This document shows, one piece after another, positions 1 through 5,790 of a stretch of DNA of 5,808 bases. Every line of letters begins with the position of its first letter. Position 1 is the first letter of the stretch. The translations under genes and the position numbers were made by a program. This stretch comes from Desulfobacteraceae bacterium (GTDB lineage: Bacteria; Desulfobacterota; Desulfobacteria; Desulfobacterales; Desulfobacteraceae). The stretch is from NCBI GenBank assembly GCA_022712835.1, contig JAFLJU010000229.1, positions 1 through 5,808 of the forward strand, given 5' to 3'. Under the pieces are notes generated by a model. That model was not told the origin of the DNA. It made no database searches and saw nothing but the letters and a program-made list of their open reading frames with translations.

Positions 1-747
1 CCCTCAAACCCCCTGATACACTCCCCGGTTCTTTTTGAAAAAGCCGTCATCCCCGATGAATTTAATCTGTTGTGCTGGAACGTCCACAAGGAAAACCTGA
101 AAAAAAACTTTTCCAGCCTGATCCGGGAGTGGAAAAAAAAATACCGGTTGGACCTGATACTCCTCCAGGAGGCTCGGTTTTATCCCTCCCTTTTTTCCGT
201 TGCAGGCTTTCCCTTTGTGGGAGCCGCCAACATAAGGCTGCCCAGGCATTTTTCTGGTGTGGTGACGGCGGCCGGGGCAAATCCCTTTTCCAGTCAGTTT
301 CACATGAGCCGGGCAAAAGAAGCCTACATCTCCACCCGGAAAAATACATTGATCACCATTTATCGGTTTAAAAATAAAGAGTTGTTAATGGTGGTCAATA
401 TCCACGCCATTAATTTCAGGTCCCTTGCCTGGTATCAATGGGAGTTATCACAACTCTTCGAGCTGATAAAGGGACATGTCGGCCCCATGGTCCTGGCAGG
501 AGATTTTAATTGCTGGCGCCAAAGCCGGGAAACCATATTAAATGAGTTTACCGACAAGCTGAACCTTGTCCAAGCCCGCCCCCGAGATCCCGAGCATGTG
601 AAGGTCTGGTTTGGATTCCAACTGGACAGAATTTATACCAGGGATCTTACCTTGGTTGATATCCAGGCCCTTGACTGCAAATCATTTTCAGATCATAATC
701 CCATTATCGCAAAATTTGCCCGACCGGAGACACCGGTGTCGAATTAA
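1..747 (+). CDS. YafD-like endonuclease/exonuclease/phosphatase family protein (5' partial)
   Basis: The frame is open from the first base, so the start lies left of the window and 248 residues are visible. A TTG at 70 is an internal leucine, not a convincing start, because conserved sequence (FNLLCWNVHK) runs across it. The EEP fold signature is complete: WNVHK (N27), LLQEA (E57), VVNIHA (H135), GDFN (D168, N170), LDRIY (D209) and the terminal SDHNP (D231, H232). These are the metal-binding and catalytic positions of DNase I-like phosphodiesterases. The run LLMVVNIHAINF and the spacing of GDFN and SDHNP resemble E. coli YafD from memory. The family cleaves phosphoester bonds with a divalent metal, but the substrate here (DNA, RNA, lipid or other) cannot be told. 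The missing N-terminus might carry a membrane or signal segment; that cannot be seen. The gene ends 12 nt before the META lipoprotein gene, so they are probably cotranscribed. Confidence 0.9.
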   Translation, partial: PSNPLIHSPVLFEKAVIPDEFNLLCWNVHKENLKKNFSSLIREWKKKYRLDLILLQEARFYPSLFSVAGFPFVGAANIRLPRHFSGVVTAAGANPFSSQFHMSRAKEAYISTRKNTLITIYRFKNKELLMVVNIHAINFRSLAWYQWELSQLFELIKGHVGPMVLAGDFNCWRQSRETILNEFTDKLNLVQARPRDPEHVKVWFGFQLDRIYTRDLTLVDIQALDCKSFSDHNPIIAKFARPETPVSN

Positions 748-751
748 GGAG
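746..751 (+). promoter_or_regulatory. Ribosome binding site for the META lipoprotein gene
   Basis: AAGGAG overlaps the TAA stop of the upstream EEP gene and lies 8 nt before the ATG at 760. This spacing decides the start: the in-frame GTG at 751 would sit inside the Shine-Dalgarno itself. The overlap with the stop codon suggests translational coupling of the two genes. Confidence 0.75.
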
Positions 752-759
752 TGTATGCC

Positions 760-1191
760 ATGAACAAATTTGTAATTCTTTTGATCCTGCTCTTTTCCAT
801 TATTTCATGCACAGCCCAGAACGATTCTCCAGCAACTATCCAGCATTTATCTTTGTTTGATACACAATGGAACCTTGTGGAGATTGACCAGCGACCCATC
901 AAAAACACCGATGGAACCAAAAGACCCTACATTCATTTTTCAAAACAAGAAATGAAAGCCACCGGTAACAATGGATGTAATTCATTCTTTGCCGATATAA
1001 ACACCGTCGAGGAAAGGCTGAGTTTCGGCCCGGTGGGAATGACCCGGATGGCATGCCAGGAAGGGATAGCAGCTGAAATGGCCTTTTTGGCCATGCTCCA
1101 GACATCCTATCAGTATACCATTGATGGATATGCCCTTCTGCTCATGGACAAACAGGGCCAGGTGGTAGGCAAATTTATTGTTGCCCAATAA
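760..1191 (+). CDS. META-domain (HslJ-like) lipoprotein
   Basis: This is a 143-residue protein from the ATG at 760. Residues 3-16 are a hydrophobic signal peptide ending in IISC, a plausible lipobox with the lipidated cysteine at C17. The +2 residue is Thr rather than Asp, which by the E. coli rule would favour the outer membrane. The rest is one META domain: TQWNLVEI (about 35-42), the hallmark GNNGCNSF (69-76), LSFGPVGMTRMACQE (87-101) and a closing beta-rich segment. C73 and C99 are the usual conserved cysteines of this domain. E. coli HslJ, of similar size, is a heat-inducible lipoprotein linked to novobiocin resistance; the biochemical role of META domains is otherwise unclear. The gene is complete and is the last of the plus-strand pair, converging on tex 80 nt away. 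I am sure of the domain but not of a specific function. Confidence 0.9.
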   Translation: MNKFVILLILLFSIISCTAQNDSPATIQHLSLFDTQWNLVEIDQRPIKNTDGTKRPYIHFSKQEMKATGNNGCNSFFADINTVEERLSFGPVGMTRMACQEGIAAEMAFLAMLQTSYQYTIDGYALLLMDKQGQVVGKFIVAQ

Positions 1192-1249
1192 ACCGGCAGC
1201 AACAAACCTTTCCTTTATACCTGTTCGGGTGAAAACAACGGATAGACCT

Positions 1250-1268
1250 GGGGAGACAAGGAATCCCC
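1250..1268. terminator. Weak hairpin between convergent genes
   Basis: GGGGA (1250-1254) can pair with TCCCC (1264-1268) around a 9-nt loop, in the 80-nt gap between the META gene and tex. Neither strand shows a following U-run, so it is a poor intrinsic terminator. It is listed only as the best stem in a place where a bidirectional terminator would be expected. Confidence 0.2.
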
Positions 1269-1271
1269 CTA

Positions 1272-3407
1272 TTATTTCTCCTTTTTCATGGAAAGGGAAA
1301 TCCGTTTGCGTTTGACATCCACCTCAAGCACCCTCACCCGCACCTGCTGCCGGACCGAAACAATCTCGCTGGGATCCTTGATATACCGGTCGGCCAACTG
1401 GCTCAGGTGAACCAGGCCGTCCTGGTGAACACCAATGTCTACAAAGGCCCCGAAAGCCGTCACATTGGTCACAATTCCCGGCACATTCATACCCGGAACA
1501 AGGTCAGAAATCTTGTGGATGGTCTCATCAAAGGAAAAAGATTGAAAGGCCTGTCGAGGATCACGGCCCGGAACTGCCAGCTCATTGACAATATCGGTAA
1601 GGGTGGGCAGCCCCACTTTTGGGGTGACATGATCGGTCAGTTCTATGGTTTTCACTTGTTGGGCATTGTGCAGCAGTTCTTCAATTTTGCACCCGACCGA
1701 TTTTGCCATCTGGTCCACAATCCCATAGGATTCCGGGTGGATTCCGCTGTTGTCCAACGAATTTTTCCCGTTTTTAATCCTTAAAAACCCGGCAGCCTGT
1801 TCAAACGCTTTGGGTCCCAGCCTTGGCACCTTTAAAAATTGCTTCCGGGTGGTAAAGGCACCGTGTTCATTTCGATAGGCTACCATGTTGGCGGCGATGG
1901 TCGAATTCAGACCGGAAACCTGGGCCAATAGCTCCTTGCTTGCGGTATTGGCTTCCACCCCCACCTGGTTGACGCAGCTTTTGACCACATCGTCCAGACC
2001 GTTTCTCAGCAGCGCCTGGTCCACATCATGCTGGTACTGCCCCACGCCAATGGATTTGGGATCTATTTTCACCAGCTCGGCCAATGGGTCCATGAGCCGT
2101 CTGCCAATGGAAACCGATCCCCTGACCGTGATGTCATGGTCCGGAAACTCCTGCCTGGCAATGTCCGAGGCCGAGTAGATAGATGCCCCGCTTTCATCCA
2201 CCATGACCACTTCAACCCCCGGCGGCAGGCCTATCTCTTTGACAAACCCCTGGGTTTCCCGGCCGGCGGTGCCGTTGCCGATGGCCACGGCCTCAATTTT
2301 GTATTTTTTCACCAGATCACCCACCATCTGCATGGCCCGGGACCGCCCCTTGTCATGGGGAAATATCACATCATGGTCCAGCAGTTTGCCCTGGGAATCC
2401 AGACAGACCACCTTGCACCCGGTCCGAAACCCAGGATCTATGGCCATCACCCGTTTTTGCCCCAGGGGCGCGGACAAAAGCAACTCCCTAAGATTGGTGA
2501 CAAACACGGCAATGGCCTGGTCGTCTGCCGCAAGCTTCAGCCGGGCCAGGCTCTCTTTTTCAATGGACTTGGACAGCAATCGCTTATAAGCGTCTTTGAC
2601 GGCAAGTTTCACCTGGCTCCGGATGTCTGGATGGGTTTTGGAGGGGTGTCTTAGGAACAACCGTTCCACCCGGATAAGGGCCATCTCTTCTTCGGGAAGC
2701 ACATGAACGTTCAGAATAGATTCATTTTGCCCCCTGAGCATGGCAAGCACTCTGTGGGAAGGGGCTTTAAACGCCAATTCAGACCAATCAAAATAATCTC
2801 GAAACTTGGCACCCTCTTCCTCTTTTCCCTTTTTCAGCCGGGAGATGATCTGGGCCTTGGCAGAAAACAACTCCCGAACCGATTCCCGGGCCCTGGGGTC
2901 TTCATTGACAATTTCGGCAATGATGTCCCTGGCACCAGCCAGGGCCTCATCAACAGAAGCCACCCCTTTATCCGGACTCACAAATTTGGGGGCCTCGGCG
3001 CTAAGATCCTGGTGCTTCTGGGCCAGAAGAAATGTTGCCAGGGGTGCAAGTCCTTTTTCCCTGGCATCCTGGGCCCGGGTTCTTTTTTTGGGCCGGTATC
3101 GTTCATAGAGGTCTTCTAATTTCGTCATGGAGTCGGCCTTGGCAATGGCCGTTTCCAGATCTTGAGTCAGAAGTTCCCTTTGGGTCAGCGACTTGAGGAT
3201 GGCTTCCTTGCGGGTAGACAGCTCCTTTAAGCTTTGCGCCCGGTCCCTGATATCAGCAATGGCCACCTCGTCCAGGGAATCGGTCATCTCTTTTCTGTAC
3301 CGGGCGATAAAAGGAATGGTTGACCCCTGGTCCAGCAGGGTTGTCACCGCTTCCACCTGTTTTTGAGTCAGCTTAAGTTCGCAGCTGATGGTATGGTTTA
3401 TATTCAT
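1272..3407 (-). CDS. tex: Tex, RNA-binding transcription accessory protein
   Basis: A complete 711-residue protein that follows the Tex (YhgF) family end to end. The N-terminal helical region contains GSTIPFIARYRKEMT (28-42), TKLEDLYERYRPKKRTR (95-111) and GKEEEGAKFRDYF (194-206). A YqgF/RNase H-like domain opens with MAIDPGFRTG (321-330) and continues through AIGNGTAGRET (375-385) and DESGASIYSASD (404-415). The conserved KIDPKSIGVGQYQHDV (447-462) is followed by helix-hairpin-helix segments with NTAS (487-490) and VPRLGPKAFEQAAGFLRI (527-544). A C-terminal S1 RNA-binding domain spans about 637-707 (GIVTNVTAFGAFVDIGVHQDG). Tex binds nucleic acid and affects transcription in several bacteria; its exact reaction is unsettled. 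The protein stops just after the S1 domain and lacks the low-complexity tail of the longer enterobacterial form, which is common elsewhere. The ATG at 3407 fits the family N-terminus, but the upstream sequence has no well-spaced Shine-Dalgarno. Confidence 0.97.
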   Translation of the reverse strand: MNINHTISCELKLTQKQVEAVTTLLDQGSTIPFIARYRKEMTDSLDEVAIADIRDRAQSLKELSTRKEAILKSLTQRELLTQDLETAIAKADSMTKLEDLYERYRPKKRTRAQDAREKGLAPLATFLLAQKHQDLSAEAPKFVSPDKGVASVDEALAGARDIIAEIVNEDPRARESVRELFSAKAQIISRLKKGKEEEGAKFRDYFDWSELAFKAPSHRVLAMLRGQNESILNVHVLPEEEMALIRVERLFLRHPSKTHPDIRSQVKLAVKDAYKRLLSKSIEKESLARLKLAADDQAIAVFVTNLRELLLSAPLGQKRVMAIDPGFRTGCKVVCLDSQGKLLDHDVIFPHDKGRSRAMQMVGDLVKKYKIEAVAIGNGTAGRETQGFVKEIGLPPGVEVVMVDESGASIYSASDIARQEFPDHDITVRGSVSIGRRLMDPLAELVKIDPKSIGVGQYQHDVDQALLRNGLDDVVKSCVNQVGVEANTASKELLAQVSGLNSTIAANMVAYRNEHGAFTTRKQFLKVPRLGPKAFEQAAGFLRIKNGKNSLDNSGIHPESYGIVDQMAKSVGCKIEELLHNAQQVKTIELTDHVTPKVGLPTLTDIVNELAVPGRDPRQAFQSFSFDETIHKISDLVPGMNVPGIVTNVTAFGAFVDIGVHQDGLVHLSQLADRYIKDPSEIVSVRQQVRVRVLEVDVKRKRISLSMKKEK

Positions 3408-3412
3408 TCCCC

Positions 3413-3442
3413 ATAATTACCCAAGCCTTCTCACAAAGTCAA
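3413..3442 (-). promoter_or_regulatory. Candidate tex promoter
   Basis: Read on the minus strand, TTGACT (3442-3437) is a near-consensus -35. AATTAT (3418-3413) is a 4-of-6 match to the -10, with an 18-nt spacer. The predicted start of transcription falls at about the A of the tex ATG (3407), which would make the message leaderless or nearly so. That would fit the lack of a spaced Shine-Dalgarno. This is an inference from motif matching only. Confidence 0.35.
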
Positions 3443-3473
3443 GATGCACCCATGCCAGACAGCAATTGGGTAA
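3417..3473. repeat. 8-bp inverted repeat in the tex upstream region
   Basis: TTACCCAA (3417-3424) and TTGGGTAA (3466-3473) are perfect reverse complements 41 nt apart. The left arm overlaps the edge of the candidate tex -10, and the right arm lies upstream of the candidate -35. The arrangement could hold a pair of operator half-sites for tex or be chance. Confidence 0.4.
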
Positions 3474-3675
3474 GCGATAACAATAAAATGAAGGGGGCCC
3501 AAAAAGCCTCGTCCTTTATTTAAGGAATTATTGGAAGTGAACCAGTGTCTTTATCGGAAGGAATAATATCAAGGGTTTCCCATTAAGGGAGATAAATCCA
3601 AGGATTTCTTTCGGGTTTTCATCATTAATCAACACAAAGGTACGGGATATACCTTTAGTAATATGCTGTCTGGCA
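3453..3675. repeat. 12-bp inverted repeat spanning the divergent intergenic region
   Basis: TGCCAGACAGCA (3453-3464) is the perfect reverse complement of TGCTGTCTGGCA (3664-3675), with 199 nt between. One arm lies about 45 nt upstream of the tex start, the other just upstream of the FNR-type box of the plus-strand gene. The right arm can also form a GCTG/CAGC hairpin with the next bases. A perfect 12-mer pair is unlikely by chance in under 400 bases. It could be a shared operator placed at two divergent promoters, or the ends of a small mobile-element remnant. No flanking target duplication is visible, and no similarity extends past the 12 bases. Confidence 0.6.
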
Positions 3676-3700
3676 GCCTTTTGCAGAAAAACTTAAAATC

Positions 3701-3714
3701 TTGATTTAGATCAA
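3701..3714. promoter_or_regulatory. FNR/CRP-family operator, perfect FNR palindrome
   Basis: TTGATTTAGATCAA is an exact match to the consensus TTGAT-N4-ATCAA bound by FNR-type regulators (oxygen-sensing FNR and related DNR/NNR proteins). Its centre is at 3707.5. A candidate -10, TGTAGT (3735-3740), would place the transcription start near 3747-3749, putting the box about 40-41 bases upstream. This is the class II activator position, so activation of the membrane protein gene under low oxygen or nitrosative stress is the natural reading. The match is seen; the regulator and promoter are inferred. Confidence 0.7.
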
Positions 3715-3716
3715 TG

Positions 3717-3730
3717 TTGTAAGGGTTCAA
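3717..3730. promoter_or_regulatory. Possible second, degenerate FNR-like site
   Basis: TTGTAAGGGTTCAA keeps TTG-N8-CAA, the outer bases and spacing of the FNR box, centred exactly 16 bp downstream of the perfect one. Its inner bases do not match the FNR consensus. If it is bound, its place inside the promoter would favour repression. It may be coincidence. Confidence 0.25.
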
Positions 3731-3772
3731 CTCTTGTAGTGTTTAAATTAGAGAAACACCTATGAGACTAAA

Positions 3773-3778
3773 GAGGTG
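3773..3778 (+). promoter_or_regulatory. Strong ribosome binding site
   Basis: GAGGTG, part of GAGGTGAT, complements the 16S anti-Shine-Dalgarno and ends 8 nt before the ATG at 3787. It fixes the start of the membrane protein gene and predicts efficient translation. Confidence 0.8.
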
Positions 3779-3786
3779 ATAGGGCC

Positions 3787-4275
3787 ATGAAAAATATGGA
3801 CAGAAATTTTGAAGTCGAAAAAACATTTGGACTTGGCGTTCTGTTGACAGCGACTAAGGCCACTTTGGTCAAATTGGCTGCTTTGGTCTGGTTTGCCGGT
3901 GTCCTCGTTTTATTGTTCAAAAGTGTGGTAATGCTTATTGAAGCTGTGAAGATTGGTGCACCGGTTTCAGTGACTGTTTCGGCTGTTATAGCTGGTTTGG
4001 TAATCGGCATGATAAAGGCAAAATACCTATTTATCCACATCTGCAAAAGGAACATCAAACGGATTTTTGCTTTGAAATCTCCTAAAATATGGCAGTTCTA
4101 CCGCATCAGATTTTTCTTTTTCCTGTTTCTAATGATAACACTTGGCAATTACGCTTATCGCTTGTCCAGTAACAGCGTTTTTTTGCTGTTTACCCTATCT
4201 GTGCTTGAATTGTCCATTTCAACCGCTCTTGTAATAAGCGGAAAATGTTTCATAAAAATACGAATGAGATTATAG
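3787..4275 (+). CDS. Small four-helix membrane protein of unknown function
   Basis: A 162-residue protein that I cannot assign to a named family. Four hydrophobic segments are visible at about 28-51, 58-76, 107-123 and 131-151. The stretch between helices 2 and 3 (77-106) is strongly basic (K78, K80, K87, R88, K91, R92, K97, K100), and so is the C-terminus (KCFIKIRMRL). By the positive-inside rule this gives a topology with both termini and the middle loop in the cytoplasm. The middle loop contains ALKSPKIWQFYR, which looks like a conserved motif and is the best handle for a homology search. There is no signal peptide, enzyme motif or cofactor site. The strong ribosome binding site, and the FNR-type box in its promoter, argue that it is a real gene and probably induced under low oxygen or nitrosative stress. 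The coding sequence is markedly AT-richer than tex (23 G+C in the 60 bases from 3901, against 41 of 60 from 2221). Confidence 0.8.
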   Translation: MKNMDRNFEVEKTFGLGVLLTATKATLVKLAALVWFAGVLVLLFKSVVMLIEAVKIGAPVSVTVSAVIAGLVIGMIKAKYLFIHICKRNIKRIFALKSPKIWQFYRIRFFFFLFLMITLGNYAYRLSSNSVFLLFTLSVLELSISTALVISGKCFIKIRMRL

Positions 4276-4297
4276 CGTGTTCAGCATCAGATCCGGA

Positions 4298-4315
4298 AAA
4301 GATGTTGAGATCTTT
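4298..4315. terminator. Possible bidirectional terminator hairpin
   Basis: AAAGAT (4298-4303) and ATCTTT (4310-4315) are perfect complements around GTTGAG, in the 52-nt gap between the convergent membrane protein and RidA genes. The stem is AT-rich and the T-runs on either strand are short, so it is weak. Its position is what supports it. Confidence 0.3.
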
Positions 4316-4327
4316 ATAATCAGTATA

Positions 4328-4678
4328 CTATGCCAGCGCTGCCACAACAGAAATCTCACAAAATAGCCCCGGCGATGCCATGCGGGCTTCGACACATGCT
4401 CGAGCCGGCGGGTTTCCAGGGACAATCCATGTATCCCAGACCTCATTAAACGCAGCAAAGTATCTTATGTCAGACAGGTAAACTGTCGCTGAAAGCATGT
4501 GTTCTCTGCTGCTGCCTGCCTCTATTAATAATTTGTCCACTCTGGCAAGCATTTCTTTTGCCTGATCTTTTATGGGGGTGTCTGCTTCTCCCACCTGACC
4601 GCACAGATAAACCGTATTATTGTGAACAACAATTCTACTCATACGTTCGGTCACATGATTTCGAATGATTTTTGTCAT
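4328..4678 (-). CDS. RidA (YjgF/YER057c/UK114) family protein
   Basis: A 116-residue protein, the usual length for the family. RidA proteins are small trimeric cytosolic enzymes; the archetype hydrolyses reactive enamine/imine intermediates made by PLP enzymes. Visible family features are [14 protein letters not shown] (17-30), a helix with [14 protein letters not shown] (44-57), [22 protein letters not shown] (64-85) and [10 protein letters not shown] (91-100). R93 aligns with the E. coli RidA catalytic Arg105 and E108 with Glu120, so deaminase activity is plausible. The overall sequence looks closer to the YoaB-like subgroup than to RidA itself. The ATG at 4678 is chosen because AAAGGA (4688-4683) precedes it; an in-frame ATG at 4699 would add seven residues but has no Shine-Dalgarno. 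The gene stands alone, on the same strand as the DUF5714 gene but 239 nt from it, so a shared operon is doubtful. Confidence 0.93.
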   Translation of the reverse strand: MTKIIRNHVTERMSRIVVHNNTVYLCGQVGEADTPIKDQAKEMLARVDKLLIEAGSSREHMLSATVYLSDIRYFAAFNEVWDTWIVPGNPPARACVEARMASPGLFCEISVVAALA

Positions 4679-4716
4679 GGCATCCTTTCTTGTGTTCATG
4701 TTTAACTATTTATCGC

Positions 4717-4745
4717 ATAATTCTATATTGGCAACTTCATGTAAA
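4717..4745 (-). promoter_or_regulatory. Candidate RidA promoter
   Basis: On the minus strand, TTTACA (4745-4740) and AATTAT (4722-4717) are separated by 17 nt and lie about 40-65 nt upstream of the chosen ATG. Each is a partial match to the sigma-70 elements, so this is a tentative call. The rest of 4746-4850 shows nothing I can name. Confidence 0.3.
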
Positions 4746-4850
4746 GAAATATTTTTCAGCGGCGGCCTGATGTTACTTGTCGAGGCGCGTTTTATCGCCC
4801 GATCACTGTAGCTGCCCCGGTTGGGAATTTTTTAATAAACCTCGTTCTAT

Positions 4851-4901
4851 GATTGGTATAGGGTGTTCCCGTAGATAAAAAAGGGATATGGGTTACCAAT
4901 C
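4851..4901. repeat. 8-bp inverted repeat downstream of the DUF5714 gene
   Basis: GATTGGTA (4851-4858) and TACCAATC (4894-4901) are perfect reverse complements with 35 nt between. Inside, TCCC (4867-4870) and GGGA (4882-4885) can form a second stem. It begins 17 nt past the stop of the DUF5714 gene on the minus strand. No U-run follows the outer stem, so it is not a standard terminator; a 3'-end structure or element remnant are options. Confidence 0.4.
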
Positions 4902-4917
4902 CTTTATGAGATTGTTT

Positions 4918-5790
4918 TTAAAAAATCAATTTCAATCCGCCCTGTGCTTGTTTAAAAAACCGGCAGGGGCTACCCGGACATTCTTTGTTTTGTCCCGCCT
5001 GGGTGCAGACAAGGGTATCATCCACGCGAAGGGTTATGGGCAGATGGGTTTCAGACAAATCCCTGGCAATGAGCATGGCAGTCCATGCCTCCCGCTGGCA
5101 ACACCTGGAGGCTTCTATCCGGCTCAATTCCAGGATAATTTTCCCGGCCACCTGTTGAACCATTTGCCGGGGTCCGGCGGCGATGGGATTGCTTTCCAGA
5201 ATAATGCCAAAGGCGATTCCCACCCCAAGGGCCGCGCCGCAGCCCCCCCAGAACCCGCAGGAGCCGCCGGGGATTCCCTTTCCCCGTTCAATGGCAGAAC
5301 AAATCTTCTCCCGGGTGACACTGCCCCCGGAATTCCGGTATGCCGCCACAATGGCACCGGGAACCGCAAAATGATGTTCCGGCCCGTGGAGGGGCATGGC
5401 CGGATGGTTTCGAATGGTGTTTAAAATTTTAATCATGTCGGTTTCAGAGGTGTTCAGACAGATGTCCGTGACAATGGTAAGGGCATCCTTGCTGTGACAG
5501 GTGTCGCAGATAAAATGGCCGTTCTCACACATGGCATTGGCCTGTTTTACAAGCCCGCAATGGCTGCAGGCCAGGGGCTTGTTTTCACTGAAATATTGGA
5601 GGGGCTTGCCGCATTCCATGCACCCGGCCCTCTTTTTTTCCGAAAAACCTTGGGAAGCGACAGCTATTGGGGCGGAGGTGGCTTCCGGCGGCAGGTAACA
5701 GGCACAGGAATTATCCGCCTTAATATTGGCGGCATTGCCCTTGGCATCCAGGATAAACACCGGATCATCCGCCATTGGCTGCCAGGCCAT
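4918..5790 (-). CDS. Cysteine-rich DUF5714-type protein (start uncertain)
   Basis: From the ATG at 5790 this is 290 residues. The frame stays open for six more codons to the window edge, so the protein may be longer. GGGGTGA (5807-5801), 10 nt upstream, supports the chosen start moderately. Residues 57-78 form a zinc-ribbon-like CMEC...CSHC pair (C57, C60, C75, C78). A second cluster follows: C88, then GHFICDTCH (91-99). Then come HGPEHH (135-140), a glycine/cysteine motif PGGSCGFWGGCGAALG (174-189), a paired RCC (229-231) and a C-terminal C262, C271, C276 set. This order matches my memory of DUF5714, a family without a proven function. The CGFWGGCGAA segment recalls the C-GCAxxG-C-C redox-type families, but that link is inference. 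The number of conserved Cys and His residues suggests metal or iron-sulfur binding. The first 50 residues, with CAC at 29-31, are an extra segment I do not recognise. No partner gene is visible nearby. Confidence 0.85.
   Translation of the reverse strand: MAWQPMADDPVFILDAKGNAANIKADNSCACYLPPEATSAPIAVASQGFSEKKRAGCMECGKPLQYFSENKPLACSHCGLVKQANAMCENGHFICDTCHSKDALTIVTDICLNTSETDMIKILNTIRNHPAMPLHGPEHHFAVPGAIVAAYRNSGGSVTREKICSAIERGKGIPGGSCGFWGGCGAALGVGIAFGIILESNPIAAGPRQMVQQVAGKIILELSRIEASRCCQREAWTAMLIARDLSETHLPITLRVDDTLVCTQAGQNKECPGSPCRFFKQAQGGLKLIF

Larger units (their letters stand above)
3408..3786. other. Repeat-rich divergent intergenic region
   Basis: This stretch separates divergent tex (minus) and the membrane protein gene (plus). 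I see no credible coding sequence. It holds a candidate tex promoter at its left end and an FNR-type box plus promoter at its right end. Between them are several inverted repeats: a 12-bp pair (3453-3464 with 3664-3675), AAATCC-AA-GGATTT (3594-3607), a TTTCCC/GGGAGA stem (3576-3592, one G-T pair) and an AAAGGTA/TACCTTT stem with a 7-nt loop (3636-3656). Most of it is visibly AT-richer than tex. None of the stems is followed by a U-run on the plus strand, so they look more like operators or leader structure than terminators. Confidence 0.6.

Noticed and set aside
70..72. TTG as the start of the EEP gene
   Set aside because: Conserved family sequence continues upstream in frame to base 1, so the codon is internal and the gene is truncated by the window.
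2028..2654. A 208-codon plus-strand open frame inside tex
   Set aside because: It lies fully antisense to a strongly conserved Tex sequence and has no recognisable domain or ribosome binding site. It is a shadow of a GC-rich coding region.
3372..3414. A 13-codon minus-strand frame (ATG at 3414) overlapping the tex start, as a possible leader peptide
   Set aside because: There is no Shine-Dalgarno for it and it is out of frame inside conserved tex codons; overlap by chance is the simpler reading.
3453..3675. A complete insertion sequence or MITE
   Set aside because: No transposase, no target-site duplication and no similarity of the ends beyond 12 bases, so I report only an inverted repeat.
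4888..5424. A 178-codon plus-strand open frame opposite the DUF5714 gene
   Set aside because: Its translation is proline/glycine-rich low-complexity sequence, antisense to clear Cys/His motifs on the other strand.
4918..5790. A methyltransferase or radical SAM enzyme
   Set aside because: No SAM-binding glycine loop and no CxxxCxxC radical SAM motif are visible in the sequence present; only DUF5714-type features are seen.
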